From positions 342,823 to 406,822 of the forward strand of contig NZ_KB849756.1 of the NCBI RefSeq assembly GCF_000368925.1: DNA of 64,000 bases, given 5' to 3'. Shown here in pieces: positions 17,066-26,350 of the stretch; within the stretch, counting starts at the first letter, position 1, and each line of letters opens with the position of its first letter. The position numbers and the translations under genes are program-made. The DNA is from Acinetobacter bereziniae LMG 1003 = CIP 70.12 (GTDB lineage Bacteria > Pseudomonadota > Gammaproteobacteria > Pseudomonadales > Moraxellaceae). The notes below the pieces were generated by a model. The model had not been told where the DNA came from, did not search any database, and was given only the letters and a program-made list of their open reading frames with translations.

Positions 17066-17932
17066 ATGACAATATATGAAAATTTAACCATAAGCTGCGC
17101 AGATAGCTATAGCTTAAGTGCACGTTTTTATCCGGCAAAACAATCAACTCAGCACTTACCTGTACTGGTTTGCCCTGCTACAGGAATTACACAGGGCTTT
17201 TATCATCATTTTATCGAATGGCTTACTCAACAAGGTCTAGATGTGATGGTCTTTGATTTCCGTGGTATTGGAGACTCATTACATGGACCATTATCTCAAT
17301 CCAAAGCAAGTATTCAAGATTGGGGACAGCTCGACATTCCGGCCGCCATTGAGTCACTTTTAAACAAGACAGGAAAGAATCAACTGACTCTCATTGGTCA
17401 TAGTGCAGGGGGTCAGTTACTCGGTATTGTTCCAAATTATAAGAAAGTCGCACAAGTTATTTCGATATCTGGCTCTACTGGTCACGTAAAAGGACTTAAA
17501 GGTCGTACTAAACGCTTAGCACCTGTCATGTTTAATTTAGTCTTCCCAATTTCCAATCGCATCAAAGGCTATGGTGCAACTAAAATGCTCGGCATGGGAG
17601 AGAATCTACCGCAAAAAGTAGCACAGCAATGGGCTGAATTCTGTAGCCAACCAGGTTATGTAATAAATGCTGTAGGTAAAACCGTATTTGAAGATTATCA
17701 TCATGAGATCGAGTGCCCTATCACCTCTTATTGGTCTTCAGATGATGAGATTGCAACTTCCACTAATGTAAAAGACCTGCTTCGTCTTTACCCTAAAGCC
17801 GTAACTGATATGATCGAGCTGAGCCCACAACAACATGGTCATAAAGTGATTGGGCATATGTCAATGTTTAAGAAAAGCCATCAAAATCTCTGGCCAATCA
17901 TGACCCAAAAAATATTTAATCAAAAACTTTAG
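17066..17932 (+). CDS. Predicted alpha/beta hydrolase (COG4757 type)
   Basis: A 288-residue cytosolic serine hydrolase. The nucleophile elbow is GHSAGG with Ser113; the acid is in YWSSDDEI and the His probably in HGHKVIGHMSMF near the C-terminus. An oxyanion region PATGITQGFY and VFDFRGIGDS near residue 64 complete the fold. Substrate is unknown for the family. The open frame extends to a TTG at 17054, but the ATG at 17066 is preferred; neither has a strong Shine-Dalgarno. Two terminators follow. Confidence 0.82.
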   Translation: MTIYENLTISCADSYSLSARFYPAKQSTQHLPVLVCPATGITQGFYHHFIEWLTQQGLDVMVFDFRGIGDSLHGPLSQSKASIQDWGQLDIPAAIESLLNKTGKNQLTLIGHSAGGQLLGIVPNYKKVAQVISISGSTGHVKGLKGRTKRLAPVMFNLVFPISNRIKGYGATKMLGMGENLPQKVAQQWAEFCSQPGYVINAVGKTVFEDYHHEIECPITSYWSSDDEIATSTNVKDLLRLYPKAVTDMIELSPQQHGHKVIGHMSMFKKSHQNLWPIMTQKIFNQKL

Positions 17933-17937
17933 TTTTC

Positions 17938-17976
17938 AGCACTTAAATACGTAATCCTGTTTAAGTGCTCTTTTTA
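17938..17976 (+). terminator. Terminator of the COG4757 hydrolase gene
   Basis: Perfect 10-bp stem AGCACTTAAA/TTTAAGTGCT, 12-nt loop, then CTTTTTATT. It starts 6 bp after the stop codon. Confidence 0.85.
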
Positions 17977-17981
17977 TTCAA

Positions 17982-18009
17982 AAAAATGCCTCAGGACTGA
18001 GGCATTTTT
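17982..18009. terminator. Bidirectional terminator between the hydrolase and the TerC-like gene
   Basis: Perfect 12-bp stem AAAAATGCCTCA/TGAGGCATTTTT closing a 4-nt loop GGAC. It serves the minus-strand TerC-like gene ending at 18049 and backs up the previous terminator. Confidence 0.9.
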
Positions 18010-18048
18010 ATCAAGGATGAATGATTTAAATCACTTTACAAACAATGA

Positions 18049-19590
18049 TTATGAAAACTGTTCTGGACGAGTAATTTTTACCGTTTTGATTCGATTCTCA
18101 TCCATTTCAATCACTTCAAACCAAATCCCTTCATGCTCTATTTGCGTACCCAAATGCACATCGCCTTGCGTTTTATCGAGAATTAATCCAGCGACGCTAA
18201 AGTAGCCAGAATCCTCTTGAACAAGGTCAAGCATTCCCAACTCCAATTCAAGTTGATACAAATCAAGCATACCTGATGCCTTCCAAGTGTTTTCATCCAC
18301 TTTAATCAGCTCCAACTGTTCATCTGCATCTGGAAACTCACCTGCAATGGCTTCAAACACATCAAGCGGAGAAATCAAACCTTGAATATTTCCAAACTCA
18401 TTACTCACCAAAACCAATGAACCTTTGGAAGTTCTTAGTGTATGAATTGCATCAATGACCTTCATTTTCTCAAAAATAAAGATGGGACGATTACGTTTCA
18501 ATAAAGCTTGAAGCTGTTCTGGCTCGTCCAATACATCAATTAACTCTTTAGCACGAACAACCGTAACCACTTTGTCTAATTGCCCACGACAGACAGGGAA
18601 TAAACTATGCGGTACAGCTAAAATTTGTTGACGTATGCTCTCTGCATCATCTTCTAGGTTAATCCATGAGATCTGAGTTCTTGGTGTCATAATCGATGCT
18701 ACAGAACGTTCCGCAAGGGTAAGTACGCCACCGACCATATAACGTTCTTCATCACCAAACGCTTTTTGTGCTGCTAAAGCTTCAGGGCTTTGCAATAAAT
18801 CAGCATCTAACTTACTGCCCATCAATTTTAGAATTGAATCCGCAGTACGATGACGCAATGGCGTTTTAGCTTGATGTTTTTCAGCATTACGGCTTGAGAA
18901 TTGATTAAATGCTTCGATTAAAATCGCAACGCCAATACCTGAGTAGATATAGCCTTTCGGAATATGGAAACCAAAACCTTCCGCAATCAAGCTAACCCCA
19001 ATCAACAATAAGAAGCTTAGACATAGAATCACCACTGTAGGGTGCTTATTTACGAATGTCGTCAATGGCTTAGATGCAATTAACATTACAATTACAGCAA
19101 TCGTAACTGCCGCCATCATCACATAAATATTATCCACCATACCAATCGCAGTAATCACCGAGTCTAGTGAAAATACAGCATCTAAAACAATGATTTGGGC
19201 AACAACAGCCCAGAAGCTGGCATATACAGCAGCACCTGAACTTTTGACTTCAGGCTTCCCTTCCATTTTTTCGTGTAATTCAGTGACAGCTTTATAAACG
19301 AGGAACAATCCTCCAAATAATAAAATTAAGTCTCGTCCTGAAAAGGATAGTCCCCCAAATGCAATTACAGGTTTAGTTAAAGTGACTAACCAAGAAATAA
19401 TCGTCAATAAACCTAAACGCATGATCAACGCCAAAGAAAGACCGATGACACGTGCTTTATCTCGTTGTTCTGGAGGAAGTTTATCTGCAAGAATGGCAAT
19501 GAATACCAGGTTATCGATACCCAGTACAATTTCTAAAACGATAAGGGTTAAAAGTCCAACCCAAATTCCAGGGTCTAATAAAAATTCCAT
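18049..19590 (-). CDS. TerC-family membrane protein with CBS pair and CorC/HlyC domain (YoaE/YegH-like)
   Basis: A 513-residue protein of three parts. Residues ~1-230 are a TerC-type membrane domain of about seven helices with the acidic motifs VLEIVLGIDNLVF and VLDAVFSLDSVITA. Residues ~290-410 hold a CBS pair (MTPRTQISWINLED, then SLVLVSNEFGNIQGLI). The last ~80 residues are a CorC/HlyC transporter-associated domain. This is the architecture of E. coli YoaE and YegH. TerC domains are linked to metal export at the membrane, and manganese loading of secreted proteins has been shown for some. No manganese riboswitch was seen upstream. A purine-rich GGGAGA precedes the start. Confidence 0.9.
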   Translation of the reverse strand: MEFLLDPGIWVGLLTLIVLEIVLGIDNLVFIAILADKLPPEQRDKARVIGLSLALIMRLGLLTIISWLVTLTKPVIAFGGLSFSGRDLILLFGGLFLVYKAVTELHEKMEGKPEVKSSGAAVYASFWAVVAQIIVLDAVFSLDSVITAIGMVDNIYVMMAAVTIAVIVMLIASKPLTTFVNKHPTVVILCLSFLLLIGVSLIAEGFGFHIPKGYIYSGIGVAILIEAFNQFSSRNAEKHQAKTPLRHRTADSILKLMGSKLDADLLQSPEALAAQKAFGDEERYMVGGVLTLAERSVASIMTPRTQISWINLEDDAESIRQQILAVPHSLFPVCRGQLDKVVTVVRAKELIDVLDEPEQLQALLKRNRPIFIFEKMKVIDAIHTLRTSKGSLVLVSNEFGNIQGLISPLDVFEAIAGEFPDADEQLELIKVDENTWKASGMLDLYQLELELGMLDLVQEDSGYFSVAGLILDKTQGDVHLGTQIEHEGIWFEVIEMDENRIKTVKITRPEQFS

Positions 19591-20543
19591 TATTAGATCT
19601 CCCGATTATTCTTATAAGTATATAAATTGGAGAAAAATAAGCTTAACCTACACGGCGACGGATCCATGAATGATACCTTTTCAACTAAATTACTTTAATT
19701 ATGCACAATATCGACGACTTGTAATTATATTTCATGAAATTTTTACATTTATTTAATCTTTAAGTATTATCGATTTTTTCAAAGCTACATCTGATTATCA
19801 AGCTTTCGCGCTGTTGCCAATAAGAGATTCAATAACTTTAGAAAATAGTCGAAGATTTCGATAAATTTTAATTATTTTTCACCTGTTGATTTTATTGATT
19901 TTTTTAAATTAAAAATTGATATATTATGCATTTATACAAAAAAATTGTGAAATTCATTGGCTACAATCGACAATATTTTTCATAAAGCCAACTTGGTTTT
20001 TTTTATTTTTCAGATATAATAACAATTGATGTTAATTTGTTTAACAAATAAACCTATTTTGTTGCAAAACATTGTTGAAATTTATGGCTTGAATCATGGA
20101 AATAAAAACGTTGAACAAAGTTCTTCATGATTGTTTTTCAAACAATGGCTAAACCATCTTTCATTTTGATTAGCAATAATCAAAGGGGTTCACTGTCGAT
20201 TATAGTATGATTTTTTTAAGAGTAACTAATCAATTCAGTTTTTTTAAAAAAATTATAATGCACTATAAAGACTGTAAAACATGAAACTGGTAATCAAGCA
20301 ATTGCATGAAGAAGCAACTATTTTCCGCTATATGAAGTTGTCACCTATTCATATAAAAACTGCATTTTAATGTATTTTTGGAATAGTTTAACTTAAGTTA
20401 ATTTTCTAGATGGATCTATTTTTCGTCGATTTTTCTAGTTTTTTGGCATTAAGTGTGACGCACATATTGATTCAGATATTCGAAATAAAATATTATTAGT
20501 GCTTAACATATGGCAATAATTACAAAAAAACAGGGACATTCAG
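19591..20543. other. Gene-poor, very AT-rich 950-bp gap
   Basis: This is the longest stretch without a supported gene. The longest frame I read is about 29 codons (from 20281) and has no Shine-Dalgarno. Several promoter-like AT blocks occur (for example TTGTTTAACAAATAAA near 20037). It separates the TerC-like gene from a MarR regulator; a small RNA or a decayed gene is possible but not shown. Confidence 0.5.
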
Positions 20544-21008
20544 ATGACTAAGAAATATTCAAAATTTCTGCCTTCTGCGGAAAATTTTAATATTGAAAAT
20601 TTTCCTTATTATTGGGTTACACAAGTCCATGCTCAGTACGTCTTAAACTTAGATCAAGTGCTCAAAAAGTATGGGGTTGATAATTCACGGCGTCGTTTAT
20701 TGGTTTCCTTAGAAGCCAAACCTGATGCCAGTGTATCTGAGCTTTCCGAAATGATTGTCTCTAAAATGTCGACAACCACAAAAATTGTCTACCGTTTAAA
20801 AGAAGAAGGGTTAGTAGACACGTATTCTTGCAAAAAAGATAAACGGATTACACGCGTCTGTTTAACTGAAGAAGGGAAACAAATAACCCAAAAAATCAAT
20901 GACTTAATGGGTGTGATTTTAGAGCAATCCTTTGAAGGACTTACCCCACTTCAAATTGAAAAAACCATAGAGAATTTAAAAATTATTTTTAAAAATCTTG
21001 CACATTGA
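20544..21008 (+). CDS. MarR-family transcriptional regulator
   Basis: A 154-residue winged-helix regulator. The recognition region is DASVSELSEMIVSKMSTTTK at residues ~61-80, the wing is KKDKRITRVCLTEEGK, and the flanking helices form the dimer interface, all as in MarR/SlyA proteins. These repress divergent or own genes and release DNA on binding small aromatic ligands or on oxidation. No target gene is divergent nearby, because the upstream gap is 950 bp. Start ATG has CAGGGAC upstream. It converges with the HMCES gene, with 9 bp between the stops. Ligand and regulon are unknown. Confidence 0.88.
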   Translation: MTKKYSKFLPSAENFNIENFPYYWVTQVHAQYVLNLDQVLKKYGVDNSRRRLLVSLEAKPDASVSELSEMIVSKMSTTTKIVYRLKEEGLVDTYSCKKDKRITRVCLTEEGKQITQKINDLMGVILEQSFEGLTPLQIEKTIENLKIIFKNLAH

Positions 21009-21017
21009 TGTTGAAAA

Positions 21018-21683
21018 TTATTCATCAAATATACTTAACTGTGGAGAGTTGATGTCATTACGTTGTTTAGGACAATAAAAGCATTCAAACTCCTCCACAG
21101 GAAATCCCTCTATAAAACTCGAAATATCAGGCTGTTTCAAGTTCAGCCACGCATCCAAGCGATGATGTGGAATCACGACAACAGAACGCTTATCTGTTCT
21201 GGGCTCATGAAACTCACTCATCATGGGATGAAAATGAGCATCCATGCTAATCATAGTTGCTGACCGAATTACTTCACCATTTTTTAACCGTGCAATTTCA
21301 TATAATGCTGCAATATAAAATGCCTGACCATCCTTCCGTCTAACACCCCATCGCTGTGGCTTTCCATTGACATACTTAGACTCGTAAAACTCAGTAACGG
21401 GAATAACCCCGAATTGGCATTTACTCAATGCTTCTGTAAAACTACGTTTTTCTATCAATGTTTCATTACGCGCATTATAAGTATGCTTCCCCGCCTCTTT
21501 ATCTTCAGCCCATTTTGGAATTAAACCAAAATTGACCAAACGCCACTCAAGACTTTTTTGAGCGTTAAAAAGTAATGGCATTGCAAAACTAGGAAATACT
21601 TCTGGTTGATATGTAAAAGGAATAGCAGGTAAGCCAAGTTGTTTTACTTGTATGGCTGTGATCGGTTTAAAATTAGCACACAT
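21018..21683 (-). CDS. SOS response-associated peptidase, HMCES/YedK family
   Basis: A 221-residue SRAP protein that shields abasic sites in single-stranded DNA by forming a thiazolidine crosslink through its N-terminal Cys. The start is placed at the ATG at 21683 because only this gives Met-Cys, exposing the catalytic Cys2 after Met removal; the frame runs 10 codons further to 21713. Other active-site elements are TYNARNETL (Asn), ITEFYE-like VTEFYES (Glu) and EFHEPRTDKR (His). Oddity: the functional start has no clear Shine-Dalgarno, whereas AAAGAGA abuts the upstream ATG. Confidence 0.88.
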   Translation of the reverse strand: MCANFKPITAIQVKQLGLPAIPFTYQPEVFPSFAMPLLFNAQKSLEWRLVNFGLIPKWAEDKEAGKHTYNARNETLIEKRSFTEALSKCQFGVIPVTEFYESKYVNGKPQRWGVRRKDGQAFYIAALYEIARLKNGEVIRSATMISMDAHFHPMMSEFHEPRTDKRSVVVIPHHRLDAWLNLKQPDISSFIEGFPVEEFECFYCPKQRNDINSPQLSIFDE

Positions 21684-21790
21684 AAAAAATGATAATGGAT
21701 TGATCACATTCATTCTCTTTATTTTATGAATGTGATCTAACTCAATACTCCTGATATATTCAGAATTAACCTAAGTCCATCTAAAATAGC

Positions 21791-22411
21791 TTATCCAAAG
21801 ATTTTTTTAACTTTCGCACTTAAACCATGGAAAAACTTATGTTTAGCATTGGCTTTTTCACTGGTCAAAAAGTTAATTTGAATCGATTGGCGCTGCCCTT
21901 CATAAGGAATATAGCCATGCCAACCATTATCAGTAACTTTAAATGCAACCAAAGAACCAGGACCAGCGCCAATCTCAGCAACATAGTTATTGATATCTTT
22001 GTCGTCATTTAAAATACGTAAACGACCATTCGGTGCATCCCATGATTCATTTAGATAAATCAGAATAGTCAACAGTTTACTTTTAGAATCACTGTGAATA
22101 CGTCCATCTTTTTGGCGAGAGTAACCACGTAAAGTGATCATCATCGGATGTTCCATCACATTAACATCAAATTTATCTGTCAGAATTTGGCGAAACTCTG
22201 GTGTATCTAAAGATTTTAAAAAACGATCAAAATTAGGCTTAATTTCTACATCTTCAATATTAAAACTTCCACCTTGTTCAATCTTTGGGAAGTCCTTGAT
22301 CACTGCTTGAACTTCACTGTCTGCCAACGCATTTTCAACCACAAAAAACGGATAAGGTGTCGTGACGACTTCAGCATTTTTCAGCGCATCTAATTTCAGA
22401 ATTGATGTCAT
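21791..22411 (-). CDS. 2-oxoglutarate/Fe(II)-dependent oxygenase
   Basis: A 206-residue protein with the double-stranded beta-helix iron site of prolyl-4-hydroxylase-like oxygenases: His106-x-Asp108 (GRIHSDSKSK) and His165 (DNGWHGYIPY), with Arg174 placed to bind 2-oxoglutarate. Such enzymes hydroxylate proteins or small molecules while decarboxylating 2-oxoglutarate. The N-terminal VVENAL...VIKDFP resembles members found near sugar or surface-polysaccharide genes, but no such genes are here. The substrate is unknown. It is monocistronic, ending 108 bp before the HMCES gene start. Confidence 0.82.
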   Translation of the reverse strand: MTSILKLDALKNAEVVTTPYPFFVVENALADSEVQAVIKDFPKIEQGGSFNIEDVEIKPNFDRFLKSLDTPEFRQILTDKFDVNVMEHPMMITLRGYSRQKDGRIHSDSKSKLLTILIYLNESWDAPNGRLRILNDDKDINNYVAEIGAGPGSLVAFKVTDNGWHGYIPYEGQRQSIQINFLTSEKANAKHKFFHGLSAKVKKIFG

Positions 22412-22537
22412 TTATAATTCAACATAATAATTAACTCCTTTAAATTGTAGCAGAGTTTTCATGTTGTTGGCTTAAACCAGAATCAGCGAAAACAAATTTT
22501 CTGGACTTAAAACTGTCTTTTTGCCACTTTAGAAAGC

Positions 22538-22563
22538 CATAAAGCCTCCGAAGAGGCTTTATG
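22538..22563 (-). terminator. Terminator of glcB
   Basis: Perfect 11-bp stem CATAAAGCCTC/GAGGCTTTATG with tetraloop CGAA, 27 bp after the glcB stop codon. The T tract beyond is short. Confidence 0.7.
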
Positions 22564-22589
22564 TTTGATTTAAAATCTACAGTGTAAAA

Positions 22590-24752
22590 TTAATCACCTG
22601 TATAACCTTTTAATTTTAAACGGTATGCATGCAATAATGGTTCAGTATAGCCTGATGGTTGCTCACCGCCCTTAAAGACTAGATCATAAGCAGCTTTGTA
22701 AGCATAACCATCGAAGCTTGGTGCCATGTTGGTATATTCTGGATCATTGGCATTTTGCTCATCCACAATTTTTGCCATACGTTGCATAACCTCTTCAACT
22801 TGTTGCTGAGTTACAATGCCGTGACGTAACCAGTTCGCAACATGTTGAGATGAAATACGCAATGTTGCACGATCTTCCATTAAACCAACATTATTAATGC
22901 CAGGCACTTTAGAACAGCCTACGCCCAAGTCAACCCAACGTACAACATAACCCAAGATCCCTTGAAGATTGTTTTCAAGCTCTTTGGTTTTCTCTTCTTC
23001 AGTCCAGTTTGTATCAGTCGCCAAAGGTGGAGTAAGTAAATCATCTAAAGGTAAAGCTTCAGTTTTCAACAATTCTTGCTGACGAGCTGAAACATTACAC
23101 TGATGATAATGAATCGCATGAATCACCGCACCTGATGGAGATGGAACCCAAGCACAGCTTGCACCAGCTTCAGGATGCTCGATCTTGGTTTTGTACATGT
23201 CTAAAAGCATATCTGGTTTTGGCCACATGCCTTTACCAATTTGTGCTTTGCCACGTAATCCAGCTTGAAGACCTACCATCACGTTACGGTTTTCATATGC
23301 TGGGAACCAAATTTGCGCTTTTACTTCACCTTTACGAACAAATGGTCCTGCTTCCATGAATGTATGGATTTCATCACCAGTACGATCCATAAAGCCAGTA
23401 TTGATGAAAATCGTACGATCTTTTGCTTGAGCAATACAGTTTTTCAAGTTTACAGAAGTACGGCGTTCTTCATCCATAATCCCGATTTTCAAAGTTTTCG
23501 CTGGTAGACCCAATGCTTGTTCAGCACGTTCAAATAATTCAACAGCAAAAGCAACTTCTTCTGGACCATGCATTTTTGGTTTAACGATATACATAGAACC
23601 TTTACGAGAGTTCTTGTTTTCGTTTTGACCTTTGATGTCCGCAAAAGAAAGCAATGGCGTGATTAAAGCATCCATAATGCCTTCGTAAATTTCAACACCA
23701 TCTACAAGGATCGCAGGGTTTGTCATTAAATGACCCACATTACGAAGCAACATCAAAGAACGACCATGAAGTGTCGTTTCACCACCAATGAGGTTCTTGT
23801 GGCTACGATCTTTGTTTAATTTACGGGTAACGGTTTTACCGTTTTTCTCGATAGATTCTTCAAGAGTACCCTTCATCAAGCCTAACCAGTTACGGTAGCC
23901 TTCAACTTTTTCTTCTGCGTCTACAGCTGCAATCGAATCTTCCAAATCTTGAATCGTCGTTACTGCTGCTTCTAACACAAGATCTTTAACGCCAGCCGCA
24001 TCTGTTTTACCGATTGGACTATTTGCGTCAATTTCAATAATTACGTGCAAGCCATTATTGAGCAGTACGATTTCAACGGGTGCAGATTCTTCACCATTGA
24101 AACCCACAAATTGAGCTTCTTTTGCTAAAGTGGTTGTTGAACCATCTTTTAGCGTGACCACTAATTTTTTATCTTCAACTGCATAGCGAGTTGCATCTGC
24201 ATAAGAGCCATTTGCAAGCGGGAATGTTTCATTTAAGAAGTTCTTTGCAAATGCAATAACTTTGTCGCCACGAACAGGGTTATAGCCTTTACCCTTTTCT
24301 GCGCCACCCTCTTCAGAGATCACGTCAAAGCCGTAAAGTGCATCGTATAAAGAACCCCAACGGGCATTTGCTGCATTTAGGCAGTAACGTGCATTACGCA
24401 CAGGTACAACCAACTGCGCACCAGCCAATAATGCGATTTCTTCATCTACATTTTCTGTGCTGATTTGGAAATCTTCTACTTCTGGTAATAAGTAGCCAAT
24501 TTCTTTTAGGAAAGCTTTATAAGCTTCAAGTTCAAATTTATTGTTGCGGTGCCATTCATCAATTTTAGCCTGAATCTCGTCACGCTTTGCTAAAAGCGCC
24601 TTATTCTTTGGGCTAAGATCGACAACAACTTGCTCAAAGTTTTTCCAGTATGTTTCACTGTCTAAACCAGAACCTGGTAGTGCTTCATTTTCGATGAAAT
24701 CGTAAAGTTCTTTAGCAATCGCTAACTTGCCTTTTTGAATACGTGCAGTCAT
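22590..24752 (-). CDS. glcB: Malate synthase G
   Basis: A 720-residue monomeric malate synthase (E. coli GlcB is 723). It condenses glyoxylate with acetyl-CoA to malate, completing the glyoxylate shunt used on acetate, fatty acids and aromatics. Family blocks include ARYCLNAANARWGSLYDALYG, the active-site regions IVKPKMHGPEEVAF and IGIMDEERRTSVNL, and the late GCSKVPGINNVGLMEDRATL; the C-terminal plug ends YRLKLKGYTGD. Isocitrate lyase is not in the window. It is monocistronic, with a terminator at 22538. Confidence 0.96.
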   Translation of the reverse strand: MTARIQKGKLAIAKELYDFIENEALPGSGLDSETYWKNFEQVVVDLSPKNKALLAKRDEIQAKIDEWHRNNKFELEAYKAFLKEIGYLLPEVEDFQISTENVDEEIALLAGAQLVVPVRNARYCLNAANARWGSLYDALYGFDVISEEGGAEKGKGYNPVRGDKVIAFAKNFLNETFPLANGSYADATRYAVEDKKLVVTLKDGSTTTLAKEAQFVGFNGEESAPVEIVLLNNGLHVIIEIDANSPIGKTDAAGVKDLVLEAAVTTIQDLEDSIAAVDAEEKVEGYRNWLGLMKGTLEESIEKNGKTVTRKLNKDRSHKNLIGGETTLHGRSLMLLRNVGHLMTNPAILVDGVEIYEGIMDALITPLLSFADIKGQNENKNSRKGSMYIVKPKMHGPEEVAFAVELFERAEQALGLPAKTLKIGIMDEERRTSVNLKNCIAQAKDRTIFINTGFMDRTGDEIHTFMEAGPFVRKGEVKAQIWFPAYENRNVMVGLQAGLRGKAQIGKGMWPKPDMLLDMYKTKIEHPEAGASCAWVPSPSGAVIHAIHYHQCNVSARQQELLKTEALPLDDLLTPPLATDTNWTEEEKTKELENNLQGILGYVVRWVDLGVGCSKVPGINNVGLMEDRATLRISSQHVANWLRHGIVTQQQVEEVMQRMAKIVDEQNANDPEYTNMAPSFDGYAYKAAYDLVFKGGEQPSGYTEPLLHAYRLKLKGYTGD

Positions 24753-25236
24753 TGTCTTTCCTGATATTGCTACTTTTTATAACAAGAGTTTCTAGTATAC
24801 CGATTTAAACCATGCTGAATAGTATTATCACATTCCTAAATAGTGATCATTTTAATTAAAATAAATACATACATTAACTTAAAAAATAACGATCAGAAAT
24901 CCGACAATATCATCAACTTGAATGGCTATTTACAGTGTATAAATTTTTTAAAATGTCTAAATTAGACCAAAGTGCTGAATCTACGCTAATTTACTCATTT
25001 TTTAATACACTTTTTTTCCTTGAGCAAAGATTAAGCCACGAATAAAGCTAAATGTCGATAAAGTAAAGTGATATTTCTATGTAAAGAATTGTTCGATCCT
25101 TTATGGCTTGAATTTTTAGCTCAATGATTGTCTGGAAAGTATGATCAACTCGTTTTTAAGGAATAACTAAAGTGAACTGAGACACTCTATGGTTGGTTGT
25201 TTTGTTTTAAAATTTGATAAAATCAACGCAAATAAA
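24753..25236. other. Intergenic region upstream of glcB
   Basis: About 480 bp with no supported gene. The glcB promoter must lie at its left end; no operator was recognised. Confidence 0.4.
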
Positions 25237-25268
25237 AACCTGCTTAAAATTGGTCTCTTAAGCAGGTT
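25237..25268 (-). terminator. Terminator of the nitroreductase gene
   Basis: Perfect 11-bp stem AACCTGCTTAA/TTAAGCAGGTT with a 10-nt loop; the minus strand continues TTTTATTTG. Confidence 0.8.
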
Positions 25269-25342
25269 AAATTTGATCAAACGAAAATCAGGCATAAATC
25301 AAACATAGATTTGAGATTTGATTTTTTTGATCTGATACAAAT

Positions 25343-25936
25343 TTAGTTAAATGTTTTGAAACGTGCAGCATCATCAATAAATGCTTTTTCACCAGCAGGT
25401 GCTTCAATTGAACCAAATACCAATTGCGCACGAAGTTTCCAATCCGCAGGGATTTCAAAAGTTTCTGCAACTTCATCATCCACGATCGGGTTATAATGCT
25501 GTAATGAAGCACCAATACCTGCTTCAGATAAAGCTGTCCAAGCTGCAAATTGCGCAATTGCAGTCGAGTGTTCAGCCCAAACCGGGAAATTATCTGCATA
25601 AAGTGGGAATTGCTCTTGCAAACCTTTCACTACGCTTAAATCTTCGTAAAACAACACCGAACCTGCGCCAGCAATAAAGCTATTAATTTTACCAGCAGTT
25701 CCTTCAAATGCTTCAGCAGGAACAATTTTACGTAAAGTTTCTAAAACAATTGTCCAGAATTTTACGTGTGAATCACCAAATAAAATTACTGCGCGAGAAG
25801 ATTGTGAGTTAAATGCAGATGGACTATGTTTTACTGCATCTTTGATGATTTCTTCAACTTTTGCTTGGTCTAAGCTGATATCTTTACCCAATGCATAAAT
25901 TGTCCGACGTTGTTTGATTTGATTTAAAAATGACAT
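25343..25936 (-). CDS. Nitroreductase-family protein (Frm2/YdgI-like)
   Basis: A 197-residue FMN-binding oxidoreductase. The N-terminal FLNQIKQRRTIYALG carries the Arg-Arg-(S/T) phosphate-binding motif of nitroreductases, SPSAFNSQSSRAVILFG is the second FMN contact, and SEAGIGASLQHYNP near residue 150 is typical of the short fungal-type (Frm2) branch. Members reduce nitro groups or quinones with NAD(P)H; the natural substrate is unknown. The frame extends 28 codons upstream, but AAGGA lies 8 nt before the ATG at 25936, which decides the start. Confidence 0.88.
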   Translation of the reverse strand: MSFLNQIKQRRTIYALGKDISLDQAKVEEIIKDAVKHSPSAFNSQSSRAVILFGDSHVKFWTIVLETLRKIVPAEAFEGTAGKINSFIAGAGSVLFYEDLSVVKGLQEQFPLYADNFPVWAEHSTAIAQFAAWTALSEAGIGASLQHYNPIVDDEVAETFEIPADWKLRAQLVFGSIEAPAGEKAFIDDAARFKTFN

Positions 25937-26303
25937 AATGATAATCCTTCTTTGGCGCGATACGCCGTTTTCTTTAACATAGACAAAGTTTATTGCATGA
26001 TTTTGACTGTTTCCATGCATAAATACATAACAATGTGTTCTATATTTAGAACAATATTAGAAATAGAAAGACTTTTAAACAATTATACCCCTATCCAAAA
26101 TCACACTAATATACTGATTTTTATAAAAATTAAATCCATGCAGCTAATTTTAAAAAAATATTGTTGCCATTTTCTTCAAATTGTTATTGCGTAGACCACA
26201 AAAGAAATTAAGGTAAAAATCATCTTTAATTCAACACAGATCAAGCTATTCTCAGCATCTGGTACGCTAAATACTTTAAAGCATAAATTTAAACAGAAAA
26301 TAA
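25937..26303. other. Intergenic region upstream of the nitroreductase gene
   Basis: About 370 bp, AT-rich, with no credible gene. It contains the promoter of the nitroreductase near 25940-26050 and the downstream flank of ftsY. Confidence 0.4.
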
Positions 26304-26326
26304 AAACTCCGCATCAAGCGGAGTTT
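26304..26326 (-). terminator. Terminator of ftsY
   Basis: Perfect 9-bp stem AAACTCCGC/GCGGAGTTT with a 5-nt loop, followed on the minus strand by TTTATTTTC. It is 24 bp past the ftsY stop codon. Confidence 0.9.
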
Positions 26327-26350
26327 CCAAATCAGCGAATCAGACTACAA

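Noticed and set aside
19591..19760. A yybP-ykoY riboswitch upstream of the TerC-like gene
   Set aside because: Some TerC genes have one, but the GGGGAGTAG and GCAAGACC core is absent from this leader.
25288..25599. Out-of-frame minus-strand frame overlapping the nitroreductase gene
   Set aside because: Composition is that of a shadow (Leu/Gln-rich, no motif) and the nitroreductase frame has clear family motifs.
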